29,433 nucleotides of DNA from contig CALSCO010001707.1 of the NCBI GenBank assembly GCA_943704415.1, forward strand, positions 1 to 29,433, given 5' to 3'. Under the pieces are notes generated by a model. That model did not search any database, was not told the origin of the DNA, and saw nothing but the letters and a program-made list of their open reading frames with translations. Within the stretch, counting starts at the first letter, position 1, and every line of letters begins with the position of its first letter. A program made the translations under genes and the position numbers. Shown here piece by piece: positions 1 to 14,925 of this stretch. This DNA comes from Parvularia atlantis (Eukaryota > Opisthokonta > Rotosphaerida).

Positions 1-10
1 CCCCCCCCAC

Positions 11-3000
11 TCACCGGATCAGCGTCATCTGCGCAGGGTTGATCGTGACCGACTTGGTGCACGAGTCCGTCTTGTAGATGCCAACGAGCCGGTCGGCCAG
101 CTCAAACATGTTGTTGCGCAGCGAGATGATGACAAACTGCGCGTTGCGCGTGCGCTCCTGCATGGCACAGCATGATTCAGCTGCGCAGCGGGCGGCCGTG
201 GCGCCCGGACGGCGCACCTTGATGTAGTTGGCCACGATCGACACGTTGCGGAAGTCGAGCGCGGCGTCGATCTCGTCCATCACATACAGCGGCGTCGGCT
301 TGTAGTGGTGCAGCGCAAAGACGAGCGCAAGCGAGCTCAGCGTCTTCTCGCCGCCCGACAGGTTGGCGATGTTCTTCCAGCTCTTCTTCGGCGGCATCAC
401 GCTGAACACGATGCCCTCCGAGAACGGGTCGAGGCTGTCGACCAGCTCGAGCTCGGCGTTGCCGCCCAGCGTGATCATCTGCGGAACGCGCTTAGCACGC
501 GCGCGCGGTCGCAATGGACGGCTGCCTCAACGCACCTGGTACATCTCCTTCAGCTTCTGCGTGATCTGCGTGAAGCCCGTCATGAAGTCCTCCAGTCGCT
601 TCTTGCGCAGCTCGTCGTACTCTGCGCCGGCGCTCAGTCCGACGCTCGCGCAAGGGGCACCACGCCCACGCACCGCCGCGGATCTTGTCGCGCTCACCCG
701 TGACCGCGTTCAGCTCGGCCACCTTGCCCAGGTAGTCCTGCTCGATGGCCTGGTACTGCTCGATCACCGACAGGTTCGGCCGGTTGCTCCGTAGCTTCTC
801 CTCAAGCACGGCGATCGTGGCCTTGAGCCGCTCGACGTCCAGCGCCGCCGCCTCGTCCGCAGCCAGTGTCCTGATCGGCGCTTGCTCCTCCTCGAGGAAC
901 CTGCGTACGCGTGCGTGTGATCAGCCGCCGCCACGCCACGCCACAGACGGGCTCGCGCGACGCACGGCAGCGGCTGCAGGGCCAGGCCTTCAAACTTGCC
1001 GCGCCAGTGCGCCATCTTGCGCCGGTTCTCCTCGTACGCCTGGGGCCCTTGTTAGCGCCGCACGGGCTGCGAGTGTGAGGGCGCACCTTTGTGTCGTCCT
1101 CGAGCTGCGACGAGATCTCGACCTCGACGTTGCGGATCTTGAGCAGCGCCTCCTTGCTCGCCTCAAAGTGCTTCTTCGTCTCCTCGACCTTGCCCGCCAG
1201 GTCCTCCAGCACGTGCTCGGCCGCCGTGTACTTCTTCTTGACTTCGTTCGCCGACGCCGTCTTCTCGTCCAGCGTCTGCTGCAGCTCCTGCGCACCCTCA
1301 CGTCAGCCGCCGCACCGCGGGGCCGCCACGGGGGCCTGCACACGAACCGCCAGCTCGGCCTCGCTCTGGCCGACCTCCTCCTGGTGCGACACGACGGCCT
1401 CAGCAGCCTTGCCCGCGGCCTGCCCATGTGCGCACCGTCAGCGCTCGCGCACGCGTCGCGCACGGGCGCACCTTGGCCGCCGCCTTCTGGCTGACCTGCG
1501 CCTGCACGATCCGGTTGTTGGCCAACTCGAGGCTCTCGGCCAGGCTGTCGACCTTGAACTTTTGCGCGCGCATGCGCACGCCGCCCACGTCCATCATCTT
1601 CTCTTGCAGTTTCTGGATCTCGGCCTGGACGTGCTCAACCTGCGGCAGGAGCGCCTCCCTGGCGAGACATGCAAGCGCGCATGAGATGTGCCAGCACCCG
1701 GCCAGACGGGACGTAACGCACAGCTCCTCGCGCCGCGGCGCCAGCACCGTCTTCTCGATCTCGGCCAGGCGCGCCACGTCGGCCGCGTTCGGCTTGTGGC
1801 TGCTCCGCACGCCGGCCATCTGTTGCTCGAGGCTCTTGATCTGCGCCGCGGCAGCCTGCACGTCCATCGCGACCTTGGAGAGGGCGAGCTCGTCGCGCGC
1901 GATCTGGGGCGCACGGACATTGAGCAAAAGCAAACACCATGGTGGCTCGGCGTGCGCGCGCGCGCACCGTGTCGTTCATGTCGCGCAGCCGCTCAATCAA
2001 CGTCCGCGCGTCCTCCTGGCACTGCTTCATCTCGGCCGCGGCGTGCTCGCGCGCCGCATCGAGACGCTTGACGTCCTACGTTCAGCGCGCCTTGAGACAC
2101 TGTTTTCTGCCGCCCAGCCGCGCCCGCACCTGCTCGGTAAAGTCCGTCCGCTTAAACGAGGAGCTCATGCCGCCGCGCGCGACGTGGTTGCCGCCGCCGC
2201 TCATCGTGCCCGAGACGTCGATCACCTTGCCGTCGAGCGTGACGACGCGGAAGCGCGTGGCGCCGAACGCGACGCGGTTCGCCTGCGCCATGTCGGTCGC
2301 GACGAGCGTGTCCTTGAGCGCGTGGTAGAAGACTGTGTCCGACGATCAGCTGTGCACGCGGCACAGTGCGACGGCGCACCGTTGCGGAACTTGGCGTCCT
2401 TGGGCTTGACGAGGCCAAACAGGCGCGGCACGTCCTCGGGCGTCGCAAAGGCCTCGCGCGGCGCGGCGATCTTGTCCATGATGAGGAACGTGCACCGGCC
2501 GAGGTTGTTCTTGCGCAGGAACTCGACGCTGCCCGCCCGCGCGCGCGCCGTGAGCATGGGGTCGGAGCACAGACATGCGGGCCGCCCGCGCACCACTTTT
2601 GGCCCGTCTCGGTCGTGTCGACGACGATGTTGTCGAGCTGCGGGCACGCCGTCGTCACGGCCACGTCGTACTTGCCGTCGATCACGCCGAGGTCGCCCAG
2701 CCGGCCCTGGTGCGCGCGTGCGTGTCAACACGTAGGAGTGGCGTTGTGGAGACGCACGTAGATGCCGCGGATGCGGCCCGAGTCGTTCTGCTGCTTGAGC
2801 TGCTTGAGCACGTTGTTCGTCGACGCCGACGCCTCTACGCCCGTGCGCGCCTCGTCGGCCTTGTCGCGCGCGTCCTTCCACGCGGCCACCAGCTCGGGCT
2901 CCTTCTCCTTGAGCGTCTGCAAGCCGCGCGGGAGCGACTGTCAGGCCCACGAGCAGCAGCTGAGCAACGGAGCGCACCTTGAGCTGCGCCTCGAGCTGCG

Positions 3001-5152
3001 CGACCTCCTTCTTGGTCGCGGCGAGCTTGGCAGTGAGCTGCTTCTGCGCGGCCGTCTGCGAGCGCCTGTGAGTGGTCCAGCCACGGCGCGGTGGCTACTG
3101 GGCGCACCTTCTCGTCGTGCGCGGCCTGCGCAGCCTCGACCTGCTTCTTGAGACTCTTGAGAGCTGCGCAAGCGAGAACGGTCAGCGGGCAGCTCCGGCG
3201 CAGCAACACACAGGCGCGCACCGTTGTCGGCCGCGTTGACGCGCTCCGTCAGCAGGTCAACCTCGGCCTGGGCGACGTCGATGGCCGATTGGATCTGCGC
3301 GCCCGCGCGCGTGAGCAAGACAGGCACGACCGTGTCCCGACTGCGTGCCTTGGTGCGCTTCTCCAGCACGGGCGCCAGCTCGCGCTGCTTGGCCTCGACC
3401 TGCACCTGGAACACCTGGGTCTCGCCTGGGAGGGCGCAGGCGTCACGCAGCGTGCGCGACCGACCGACAGCCAGCGCACCCTTGAGGCTGTCGCGCATGG
3501 CCTCGAGCTCGTGCTCCTCCTTGGCGTGCTCCTTGGTCAGCTTGTCGACCTCCTTCGTGATCTTGGCGATGTCGGCCTCGGCCCCGCTGGCCAAGTGGCG
3601 CTGCTCCTGCTCCTTGGCACGCTCCTGCGCAGGGCCGGGCGCAGCGTGAGTTTTGTTGCACCACCGCGAACGCGCCCGTATGTGCCTTGTCGATCGCCTT
3701 CTTGGCCTTCTTGATCTTGTCCTGCGCGTGCTTGATGTTCTCCTGCAACTTGATGTGCTCGCGCTCAAAGGCCGAATAGTCAGCTTTAGCCTTCTTGACC
3801 TCCTTGCCAACGGTCTGCGCGGGGTGGGCGCGGGTCAGGCGGTGCGGCTGGAGCGGTCGATGGCGACGGCGGGTGCACCTCGTAGTCGCGCACGGTCTTG
3901 GTGTAATCGGCCTCGAGGCGCGAGATTTCCTGCTGCAGCTGCGTCTTGCGCTTGGTCTCCTGCTCGAGCTTGCCTTTGAGTTCGTCCACGCGCGCCTTGG
4001 CCGTAGTCATATTGGCCTCCGAGTCGAACGCAAAGCGCTGGTACAGCAGCGCGTTGTTGCGGATCAGCTCGTTCTCCTGCGTCAGGTACGCCTGGGCCTC
4101 GTCCTTCTTGGCCTGCGTGCGGTCGCGTGAGCGGCACGCACACCGCGCGCCGCTGCTGGCCCCGCGCACCTCGAGCGCATCCTTCTCCTTCTCGACGATC
4201 TTGACGCGGTTGAGCTTCTCGGCGCGCCGCTCGGTCAGCTCCTCGAGCTGCTTGGCCGCGGCCTGGATCGGCTCCTTGAGCTGTTTTTTTTTTCATTTTT
4301 TTTTGTGTGTGTGTTTGTGTGTGTGGGGGGCCTGGGTAAGCAAGTGCGCACGCGCGGGCCGGCGGGGGCGCGCACCTGCGACGTGCCAATGATGTCCTCG
4401 AGGTACTCGAGCAGGCCGTCCTCGTGCTCCGACTGCGCCTTGGGCTTCATCTGCGAGATCGACTCGACCTCGCCCTGCCGCGACGTGAGCAACACACGCG
4501 CGTGCGCGCACGGGGAGAGATGGCCAGCACGCACCTGAAGGATGAGGAAGCGCTTGTGGTCGAGGTCGATGCCGCGCGCCTTGAGCATGTCGGTGACCTC
4601 GGTGAAGTTGCTGACCTTGCCGTTGACGTAGTACGTGCTCTTGTTGGCCTTGGTGGCCGTGCGCGTGACGACGATCTCGCTGTTGGGCACGAGCTCAAAG
4701 GTCTCCGTGCCGGGCTGCGTGCGCCACCCTCGTCGTCAACAACAGTTGCGAAAAGGGGGGGCGCTCGCGCACCTGCTCGGTGATGTCGACAAAGTGCACC
4801 TCGACCTGGCACGCCGCCAGGTTCGGGTGCGCGGCCGAGTAGTGGATCAGCTCCGACAGCTTGCTTTGGCGCATCTTGTTGGCGCGGAAGCCGAAGACGA
4901 AGAGGATGGCGTCGATCACGTTCGACTTGCCGCTGCCGTTGGGGCCCACGACCGACGTGAACGACTGCGCACGCGCGCGCGCGCGGTGCGGCGTGTCAGT
5001 GCGCCGAGGCGGCAGGCGGGCGGCAAACGCGCCTTGTGGAACGGGCCAACCTCAACGCGCCCCGCGTACGACTTGAAGTTCTCAAGGACCATCTTGGCGA
5101 TGATCATGCGGCGGACGCTCTTGCCGGCGCCCGCCTGCTGCTGCTGCTCCAT
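11..5152 (-). CDS. SMC4: Structural maintenance of chromosomes protein 4 (condensin subunit), 26 exons
   Basis: SMC4 pairs with SMC2 to form the ATPase core of condensin, which compacts mitotic chromosomes. The spliced protein is 1228 residues (human 1288). Visible parts: Walker A GPNGSGKSN (about 47-55), coiled coil, hinge (about 545-695, containing SGTMSGGG), second coiled coil, ABC signature LSGGEKTLSSLAL (about 1133) and Walker B PLYVMDEIDAALD. The hinge and the end (VGIYKTDSCTKSVTINP) identify SMC4 rather than SMC2. Exons: 5033-5152, 4773-4964, 4535-4714, 4376-4474, 4170-4280, 3879-4112, 3662-3814, 3480-3624, 3349-3425, 3222-3294, 3108-3163, 2978-3055, 2758-2916, 2594-2706, 2380-2528, 2130-2332, 1968-2075, 1722-1903, 1472-1658, 1348-1419, 1087-1287, 966-1039, 674-900, 536-621, 218-478, 11-157. 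They sum to 3687 nt. Introns 3295-3348 and 4965-5032 have GC donors. Intron 3625-3661 is only 37 nt. The N-terminus is much shorter than in human. The final TGA overlaps a GTGAGT, so a further exon off the left edge is possible. Confidence 0.97.
4281..4375 (-). other. A-rich SMC4 intron lacking a polypyrimidine tract
   Basis: On the sense strand this 95-nt intron (after IIGTSQ, before LKEPI) contains CA repeats and then two runs of about ten A each, directly before the CAG acceptor. It is the longest SMC4 intron and the only A-rich one. The junction is fixed by the SMC family motif GTSQLKEPI. The acceptor must be recognised without pyrimidines next to it. Confidence 0.85.
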
Positions 5153-5177
5153 GGCGCACGTCAAGAGAGAAGCAAAG

Positions 5178-5195
5178 GCGAAAGTGCCCGCCAAA
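5178..5195 (-). promoter_or_regulatory. E2F-like sites upstream of SMC4
   Basis: The 97-bp gap before the SMC4 start codon carries, on the SMC4 sense strand, TTTGGCGGGC (about 5186-5195) followed by TTTCGCC (about 5178-5184). Both fit the E2F/DP core TTTSSCGC closely. They lie roughly 25-45 bp upstream of the ATG. E2F control of condensin and other S/G2 genes is common in eukaryotes, so the placement is sensible. In a GC-rich genome such matches can also arise by chance, and no expression evidence is available here. Confidence 0.4.
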
Positions 5196-5249
5196 AAAGC
5201 AATCCGTAACGGCTGCTCACCCGGGTAACACGTGCGCGTCACCCAGCCC

Positions 5250-8914
<3,665 letters not shown>

Positions 8915-8942
8915 CTGCTCCCGTCCCGCTGCCCAAAGAAAA

Positions 8943-8955
8943 AATAAAAAATAAA
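8943..8955 (+). terminator. Tandem AATAAA polyadenylation-like signals after Mis18
   Basis: Two overlapping AATAAA hexamers lie 29-41 nt after the Mis18 stop, in an A/T-rich patch (8938-8995) that separates the convergent Mis18 and myotubularin genes. This is one of the few A/T-rich islands in the window. On the other strand the same patch would serve as the 3' end of the myotubularin gene. Confidence 0.5.
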
Positions 8956-8995
8956 AGGAACACTCTTGACCATAAAAGCGTTTTTTTAAGGGAAT

Positions 8996-11020
8996 TTACA
9001 CCGCCGCCGACACGGGTTCGCCCCGGCGCGGCGTGCCAGGCGCGGACGACGCGTCGTCGATCCTGGCGTCGAGGCTGTTGACGTACGTCTGCAGCTGCCA
9101 CTGGCGCACGATGGCGTCGTCCTCGCGCGCCAGCTGCGGCGTCCTGGCGCATGGGCACGCTCACTGTCAGCGGCCCGCCGGGCACACCGCGCAGCGGGCG
9201 CACGCACCACCGCGCGTAGTACTCGGTCCACACGCGCAGACGGCGCAGCGACGGGATCGGCTGCAGCACCGACAGGGTCGGGAAGTATACCGGGTTGGCG
9301 AACGTGCGGTAGTGCGCCTTGGCCAGCACGAAGCTCCAGAGCGACTTGGTTGTGCGCTTGGCCTCGGCGCGCTGCTTGTCGCTGTTGTGCAGAAACGTGC
9401 CAAAGCGGCCGCTGTAGAGCTCGTCAGCAAGGGTGACGAGGAACTGCGTGTTGAACTCGAACGCGGTCGGGAACTGGACCGTCAGCTGGTACGCGCAGTC
9501 GAGGAACTGGAGGAAGATCGGCGCGCGCTGGTCGTCGCCGTGATTCTTGTTGCCCTGCCGCGCCCGCGTTGGCGCGAGCGCCGAGCAGCACCGAACGCAC
9601 CTGGCCCGTGCGCAGCGAAAACTGGTGGCCCGCGTGCACCCACTCCTTCTCGACGAGGACGGCAAAGCCCCTGAGTGTGCGGTAGAACGGGTCCATCATC
9701 ATTGTGGCGAGTGACGTGAGCTGCGCGGTGCGGTCCCAGCCTGCGCCGTGTCAGCCATGAGTTGCTGCTCCGCCACTGCACGCACCGTCCGAGCAGTGCA
9801 CGAGGCACGGGTGCTTGCCGCGGTCCATCAGATCGACGATGCGCACGGCGGCCGTGATGACGAGGCGCAAATGGTCCAGCCACCGCGACGCCTCGACGCT
9901 CGCAAACCAGCTGCTCTCGGCGACGAACGGGAAGCAGCAGTCACGCAGCTTGCGCAGCGAGTCGCGCATGACGTGGATGTTGTCGATGTTCATAAACAGG
10001 ATCTCCGTGTTCTCGTACACCTCGGTCGACTCAAACCCTGCGCCGTTCATCTGGTTGGCGTAGGCGTTGGCCTTGGGCCGCGCGTCGATGATGTACAGCT
10101 TCGCGCTGGGGCTCTGCTGCGTGCGCAGGGCCCGGATGAACGCCTCGTCCTGCTGGTTGCGCCGCCACAGGCCCACTTGCGGCTGGGAGCACCGCGTGAG
10201 CGAGACCTTGTGCTTCGGGTGGACCCAGACGAGCATCGGCAGGCGCCCCTTGGAGCGGAACGACGCCACGACCTTCAGGTCCTCGTCCGACACGGCCGCG
10301 GGGACGGCCAGCAGCGGCGGGTAGGTCTCGCACAGCTCGTACTTGGCGTTGATCTCGGTCACGCGCCACGCCGCACCGGCATCGACCGCCACGCCCTGCC
10401 GCTGCAGCTCCTCGCGCAGAATGTAGACCTCCCACCCGTTCACGCTCTCGTCAAACGTCTCGCCGTTGACGTAGGCGAACAGGGTCGGCGGCGGCGTGGT
10501 CGGCGCGGGCGCGCCCTTGTCGCCGCTCACGGCGCTGAGCGGGAATGCCGCGGCCTGCAGCGCCTCGAAGAACGGCCGGCGCGCGTGGTTCTCGGCCGGG
10601 AAGCCGAAGCGGAGCGTGCGAAAGTCGTTGCAGTGAACCTCGATGCCGTACCCGTTCTCGCGCTTGCTCGAGGCGTTGCCCATCTTGTCCACGCGCGTGA
10701 TCATCCCCAGCGGCACCTCGGGCCCGGGCTTGTCCGAGTAGCGGAACGTGGTGTAGACGTTGCCCTTCCACTTTGCGCGCGGCGTGAGTCTGCGCGCGTG
10801 CCACAAAAAAAAAAAAACAGCGGGCCGCACGCACGTCGTTGAACACGCGCTTGCCAGGGCTGTCGGCGCTGTCGAGCGACTGGAACACGAGTTTGAAGTT
10901 GGTGAGGAAGAGCGTGCCGCGGACGGCGCCGTCGTAGTGGCAGTTGTGCGTGACGCCCGGCGCCGTCTCGAGCAGCAGCTCGCCCGGGAGCAGGCGGAAC
11001 GGCGGCGGCGCATCGCCCAT
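8996..11020 (-). CDS. Myotubularin-family phosphoinositide 3-phosphatase, 5 exons
   Basis: It removes the 3-phosphate of PI3P and PI(3,5)P2 on endosomal membranes. The spliced protein is 601 residues from exons 10835-11020, 9786-10770, 9601-9740, 9208-9554 and 8996-9143 (1806 nt). An N-terminal PH-GRAM domain (LLPGELLLE...[10 protein letters not shown]) is followed by the phosphatase domain. The active-site loop reads HCSDGWDRT with catalytic Cys388 and Arg394, so this is an active-type enzyme rather than a pseudophosphatase. Intron 9741-9785 interrupts the codon of Gly391 inside this loop. Downstream, [18 protein letters not shown] and VWTEYYARW are family hallmarks. No FYVE or coiled-coil/PDZ-ligand tail is obvious. 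The MTM/MTMR subgroup cannot be set by eye. Intron 10771-10834 carries a 13-nt T run on the sense strand. The gene diverges from the purine gene to the right. Confidence 0.96.
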
Positions 11021-11122
11021 CGCCGCTGTATACGTTCGCGCTGTCGATCAAAGTGCACAGGGCCACGCTGCACTTTCGCGCGCGCCCAAACGCTCGTCGA
11101 GCAGCGTCGTCCCCGCCGCCGG
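11021..11122. promoter_or_regulatory. Divergent promoter, myotubularin / amidophosphoribosyltransferase
   Basis: These 102 bp lie between two divergent start codons. It is GC-rich, with no TATA box and no recognisable factor site. Its role as a shared promoter is inferred from position only. Confidence 0.5.
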
Positions 11123-13413
11123 ATGTGCGGGCAGATCGCCATGCTGCTGGCCAACGCCGGCGTCGTCGTCGCGCCCGAGCTGTACGACGCGCTCAACCTG
11201 CTGCAGCACCGCGGCCAGGTGTGCGCGCCACGCGCGTGTGTGTCGCGTGCTAAGGGCAGCCCGTTGCCGCCCGCAGGACGCCGCGGGCATCATCACGTGC
11301 AAGAAGGGCCGCCTGTACCAGGTCAAGGGCAACGGCCTCGTGCGCGACGTCTTCACGCAGCGGCACATGGCGCAGCTGCTGGGCGACATGGGCGTTGGAC
11401 ACGGTGCGCGCGCCCGGCCGTGTGCTGTTGTCGAGGCTCATGACAAGCACGCGCGTAGTGCGCTACCCGACGGCCGGGTCGTCGTCGGCCTCGGAGGCGC
11501 AGCCGTTCTACGTCAACAGCCCGTACGGGCTCGTGCTCGCGCACGTGCGTGGCGTTGAGCGCCCGTCGCGCGGACGCTCCGTGGCTGACCAGGCCGCGCG
11601 CTCGGCCCGCGCGCAGAACGGCAACCTGACCAACCCCGAGGAGCTCAAGGAGTACCTCGAGACGCTCGTGCACCGGCACATCAACACCGACTCGGACTCG
11701 GAGATGCTTCTCAACATCCTCGCCAACAACCTGCAGGAGGTCGGCAAGGCGCGGTGCGTGCCGTCCTCGCCCCTCATCGCGCATCGCTCACGCTGGCGCG
11801 CCGGTCGCCCCCCACCCCGGTCAGCATCAACGAGGACGACTTTTTCAACGCGCTCGACGGCGTCTTCCGGCGCTGCCGCGGCGGGTACGCCTGCGTGGGC
11901 ATCATCACGGGTGCGCCGCACAACGACGACGACGAACTCCGCGCCACTCACAACGGCGAGGCAGGCTACGGCATCTTTGGCTTCCGCGACCCGAACGGCA
12001 TCCGCCCGCTCATCTACGGCCGGCGCGAGACGACCGACGGCGTCGACTTTGCCATCGCGTCCGAGTCGGTCGCGCTCGAGGCTCTCGGCTTCACGGCCCT
12101 GCGCGACGTCCAGCCCGGTGCGCCGCCACGCGATGCGCACACGCGCGTGTGGCAGGCTGACGCGGCGCGCAGGCGAGGGCGTGTTGATCACGCGCGACGG
12201 CGGCCGGCTGCACACTCGCAAGACCGCGAGCATCAAGACCAACGTGCGTGCTGCGCCGCACCTCGCTGCGCGCGCGCGCGCGCGCACATACACACACACA
12301 CACGCACACACACACGCCCACTGACGCGGCCGCAGTTTGCGCCGTGCATCTTCGAGTACGTCTACTTTGCGCGACCCGACTCGACCATCGACGGCATCTC
12401 GGTGTACCAGGCACGCGTCGAGATGGGCCGGCTGCTCGCGCGGCAGCTCGCGCAGCGGTCGCCGCAGCTGCAGCTCGACGTCATCGTGCCCGTGCGTTTT
12501 GCACTGGTCGCGCGCCGGCGGCGACTGACGCGGCCACGTGCCAGGTGCCGGACACGTCGCGCACGGCCGCGGTTGAAATGGCCTCGGTGCTCAACCTGCC
12601 GTACCGCGAGGGCTTCATCAAGAACCGATACATCGGGCGCACGTTCATCATGCCCGGGCAGACGATGCGCAAGAAGGCCGTGCGGCGCAAACTCAACGTG
12701 ATGAAGTCCGAGTTCATGGGCAAGAACGTGATTATCGTGGACGGTGCGGTGCCGTTCTGCCCACACGCGCACACAGCGACTGCTCACGCCTTCCCCCCCC
12801 CCCCCCCCCCCCCCCCTGCGCGCGCGCAGATTCGATCGTGCGCGGCACAACGTCGCGCGAGATCATCATCATGGCGCGTGAGGCCGGCGCCAAGAAGGTG
12901 TACTTTGCGTCGTGCTCGCCGCCGATCCGGTACGGTGCATCGCCGTGCCCAGCGCTGCCGCAGACCCGTGACCGCGCGCACAGCTTTCCGAACGTGTACG
13001 GCATTGACATGCCCTCGGCCGACGAGCTCGTCGCGCACAACCGCACGGAGCAGCAGGTCGCGCAGGAGATCGGCGCGGACGACGTGATCTACCTCGTGCG
13101 TGCCCCGTGCAGCACAGGGGGCCCCCGCGGCTGATCCGCCCGCGCGCAGTCGCTCGAGGACCTGATCCAGTCGTGCCGAAGCCTGAACGACGCCATCACG
13201 CGGTTCGACTGCTCGGTCTTCACGGGCGAGTATGTGACCGGTGCGCAGCAACGCTAGGGTGCCCCGCGCCGCGCCTCTGAAGGCTGCGCAGGCGACATCA
13301 CGCCCGAATACCTCGCCAACCTGCACGCACAGCGCAGCGACAAGGCCAAAAACACGTTGGCCGGCAACGGCGACGCCGAGGTCGTGGGCCTGCACAATTT
13401 CAGCCCGGTGTAA
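11123..13413 (+). CDS. Amidophosphoribosyltransferase (glutamine PRPP amidotransferase), 13 exons
   Basis: It catalyses the first committed step of de novo purine synthesis, forming phosphoribosylamine from PRPP and glutamine. The spliced protein is 511 residues and resembles yeast Ade4 closely throughout ([34 protein letters not shown]-like; [11 protein letters not shown]). The glutaminase nucleophile is Cys2, directly after Met, with no propeptide to remove. The PRPP-binding motif is [13 protein letters not shown] (about 367-379). Exons: 11123-11218, 11277-11403, 11459-11544, 11617-11753, 11825-11910, 11965-12117, 12173-12243, 12336-12491, 12545-12743, 12830-12929, 12984-13095, 13150-13240, 13292-13413 (1536 nt). 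Intron 11911-11964 is 54 nt with no stop and could be read through as 18 residues. Intron 12244-12335 holds CG and CA repeats. Intron 12744-12829 holds a run of 24 C and splits the Asp codon of the PRPP motif. Confidence 0.98.
12268..12316. repeat. (CG)n-(CA)n dinucleotide tract in an amidophosphoribosyltransferase intron
   Basis: An alternating CG tract passes into an alternating CA tract inside intron 12244-12335. It is a simple-sequence microsatellite of purine-pyrimidine alternation. The intron is longer (92 nt) than most of its neighbours because of it. Confidence 0.9.
12793..12816. repeat. Homopolymer of 24 C in an intron
   Basis: An uninterrupted run of 24 cytosines lies between the branch-like CTCAC and the acceptor of intron 12744-12829. 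On the sense strand it acts as an extreme polypyrimidine tract, in a genome where most introns have almost none. Homopolymers of this length are often mis-sized in assemblies. Confidence 0.95.
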
Positions 13414-13441
13414 AGCAACGAAAGAAGCGGGTGACCGCCCA

Positions 13442-14925
13442 TCACTCCTCCGTGCGCGCCTTGAGCTTGATGTACTCGATCTCGCGCAGGACCTGGTCGC
13501 CCGTGAGGATCGCCGGGTACGCGTGCAGCTCCTCGGCCGAGGGGCTGAGCTGCGGCAGTGGCGCGAGCAGCTGGTCAGACGCGACGTGGTAGAAGAACGT
13601 GGACGAGATGCGCCAGAGCGGGCGGTTGCGGGCGCGCTGGCGCTCGAGGGCCTGCAGCGCGTGGGTGCAAGTCAGCGTGCGCAGCGCGCCGCGCCGCGCC
13701 GCGTGCGCACACCTCGAGCGTGTTGCTGTCGACCACGACCTCGTGCATGCCTGCGCGGATCCGGCCGCCGGTGAGCCACTCGAGCTGCTTCGCGGCCTGG
13801 ATAACCAGGCAGCCGTCCGGCACCTTGACCTGCATGCGCTTGCCCGAGCGCGTCCACACGTACAGCCCCGGGAAGCGGCTCTTGCCGTGCTGCGGCGGCG
13901 GCGGTCAAGGCCGACGCGGCGGGCGCGGGCGCTGCCGCGCACCGTCGACACAAAATTGAGGTCGTAGTGGTAGCCGGCAAAAATGGTGCCGACCTTGTTG
14001 TACTTGGACAGGTCGGACGCGGTCGGCGCGAGCAGGTGCGGTCCTGCCCGGGCCGCGATCAGCACGCAAGGGTCGTCCCGCTCGGACACCGCGCACCGAG
14101 CGCGCCGTAGCCGGTGAAGGCGTCGCGCGGCAGGCCCAGCCCAATCGCGACCATCTCGAGCAGGGTCTCGGAGGCGTCGTGCATCATGCGGCCCCACTCG
14201 TTCATCGTCGCCTCCCACTGCGGGAAGTCTGGGCGTGGCGCGGCTGTGGGGTGAGCAGCGCACAGGAGCGGACACAAGCCGCACTGGCAGGCACGACGGG
14301 CGCGTCGTTGCACTCGGGAAACTTGGTCTCGGTCGGGCGCGCGCCGATGCGCCAGAAGAAGCGCCACTTGACATCGGGGCCGGTGGGGAAGTGCGGCTTG
14401 TTGTCGTCGGTCAGCTGCGCGCACTCACCGCTGAGCACGTGCGCGAAGGAGGGGCTGGCTGTGTGCGACGCCACCTGCGCCACGATCTCCTTGCAGCTCG
14501 GGTCGTTGACGCAGCGCGGCTCCTCGACGTGGTCTGGCACGCGGGCGGTCAGATCGGCAGCCAGAGCGAACGAGCGGGGCGCTCGCGCGACGCGACACAC
14601 CGGGCGTGACGCCGAGCTGGTAGCCGATGTCGGGCCGGGCGTCGCGCATCTTGACGTCGTACGGCTGGTCAAAGTAGTCTTCCTGCGCGCGCGCGCGCGC
14701 CCACGCGTGGTCAGTGCGGGCACCGAGGCGCGAAGCGCAAGCGACCATCATGTCGAGGAAAGCGTTGTTCTGAGCCTCGTGCACGCGCGCATCGCGCACG
14801 ATCACGATGCCCGTCTCGCTCAGCACGCGCGCCGCCGCCTCGCACGCCGCGCGCACGTCGGCCGGCAGCGCCTCGACCGGCGTGGCCCGGTGCGCGAGGT
14901 ACGGCGCGAAGTTGACTGTGTCCAT
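13442..14925 (-). CDS. 2OG-Fe(II) oxygenase / isopenicillin-N-synthase-like protein, 8 exons
   Basis: Member of the non-haem iron, 2-oxoglutarate-type oxygenase superfamily; the substrate is unknown. The spliced protein is 356 residues from exons 14746-14925, 14601-14682, 14475-14533, 14285-14414, 14097-14228, 13943-14043, 13713-13889 and 13442-13651 (1071 nt). The double-stranded beta-helix carries the metal triad: His and Asp in GYHYDLN (about 218-220) and His in AGMHEVVV (about 277). Other family-like segments are GIVIVRDARV, FLDMMEDYFDQP, KWRFFWRIG, GPHLLAPTASDL and EWLTGG. No conventional 2OG-binding RxS motif is obvious. Introns 14415-14474 and 14683-14745 are multiples of three without stops and could be retained in frame. 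The second starts with GTCGCT rather than GTGCG. The stop lies 28 bp from the convergent purine gene, and the start lies 34 bp from the divergent epoxide hydrolase start. Confidence 0.85.

Noticed and set aside
3349-3425. GT donor at GTGCCT for the SMC4 intron ending at 3295
   Set aside because: It would leave a 33-nt intron and add seven residues where the alignment to human SMC4 is gap-free with the GC donor.
11-5152. SMC2 or SMC1/3 as the identity
   Set aside because: The IGTSQ-LKEPI block, the hinge and the C-terminus (GIYKTDSCTKSVTINP) are those of SMC4.
9748-10842. 364-codon open frame on the plus strand
   Set aside because: Antisense to the myotubularin catalytic exon; composition is that of a shadow frame with no recognisable domain.
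12268-12316. CG/CA alternation as a functional Z-DNA switch
   Set aside because: Alternating tracts of this size are common simple repeats in GC-rich introns; nothing else supports a role.
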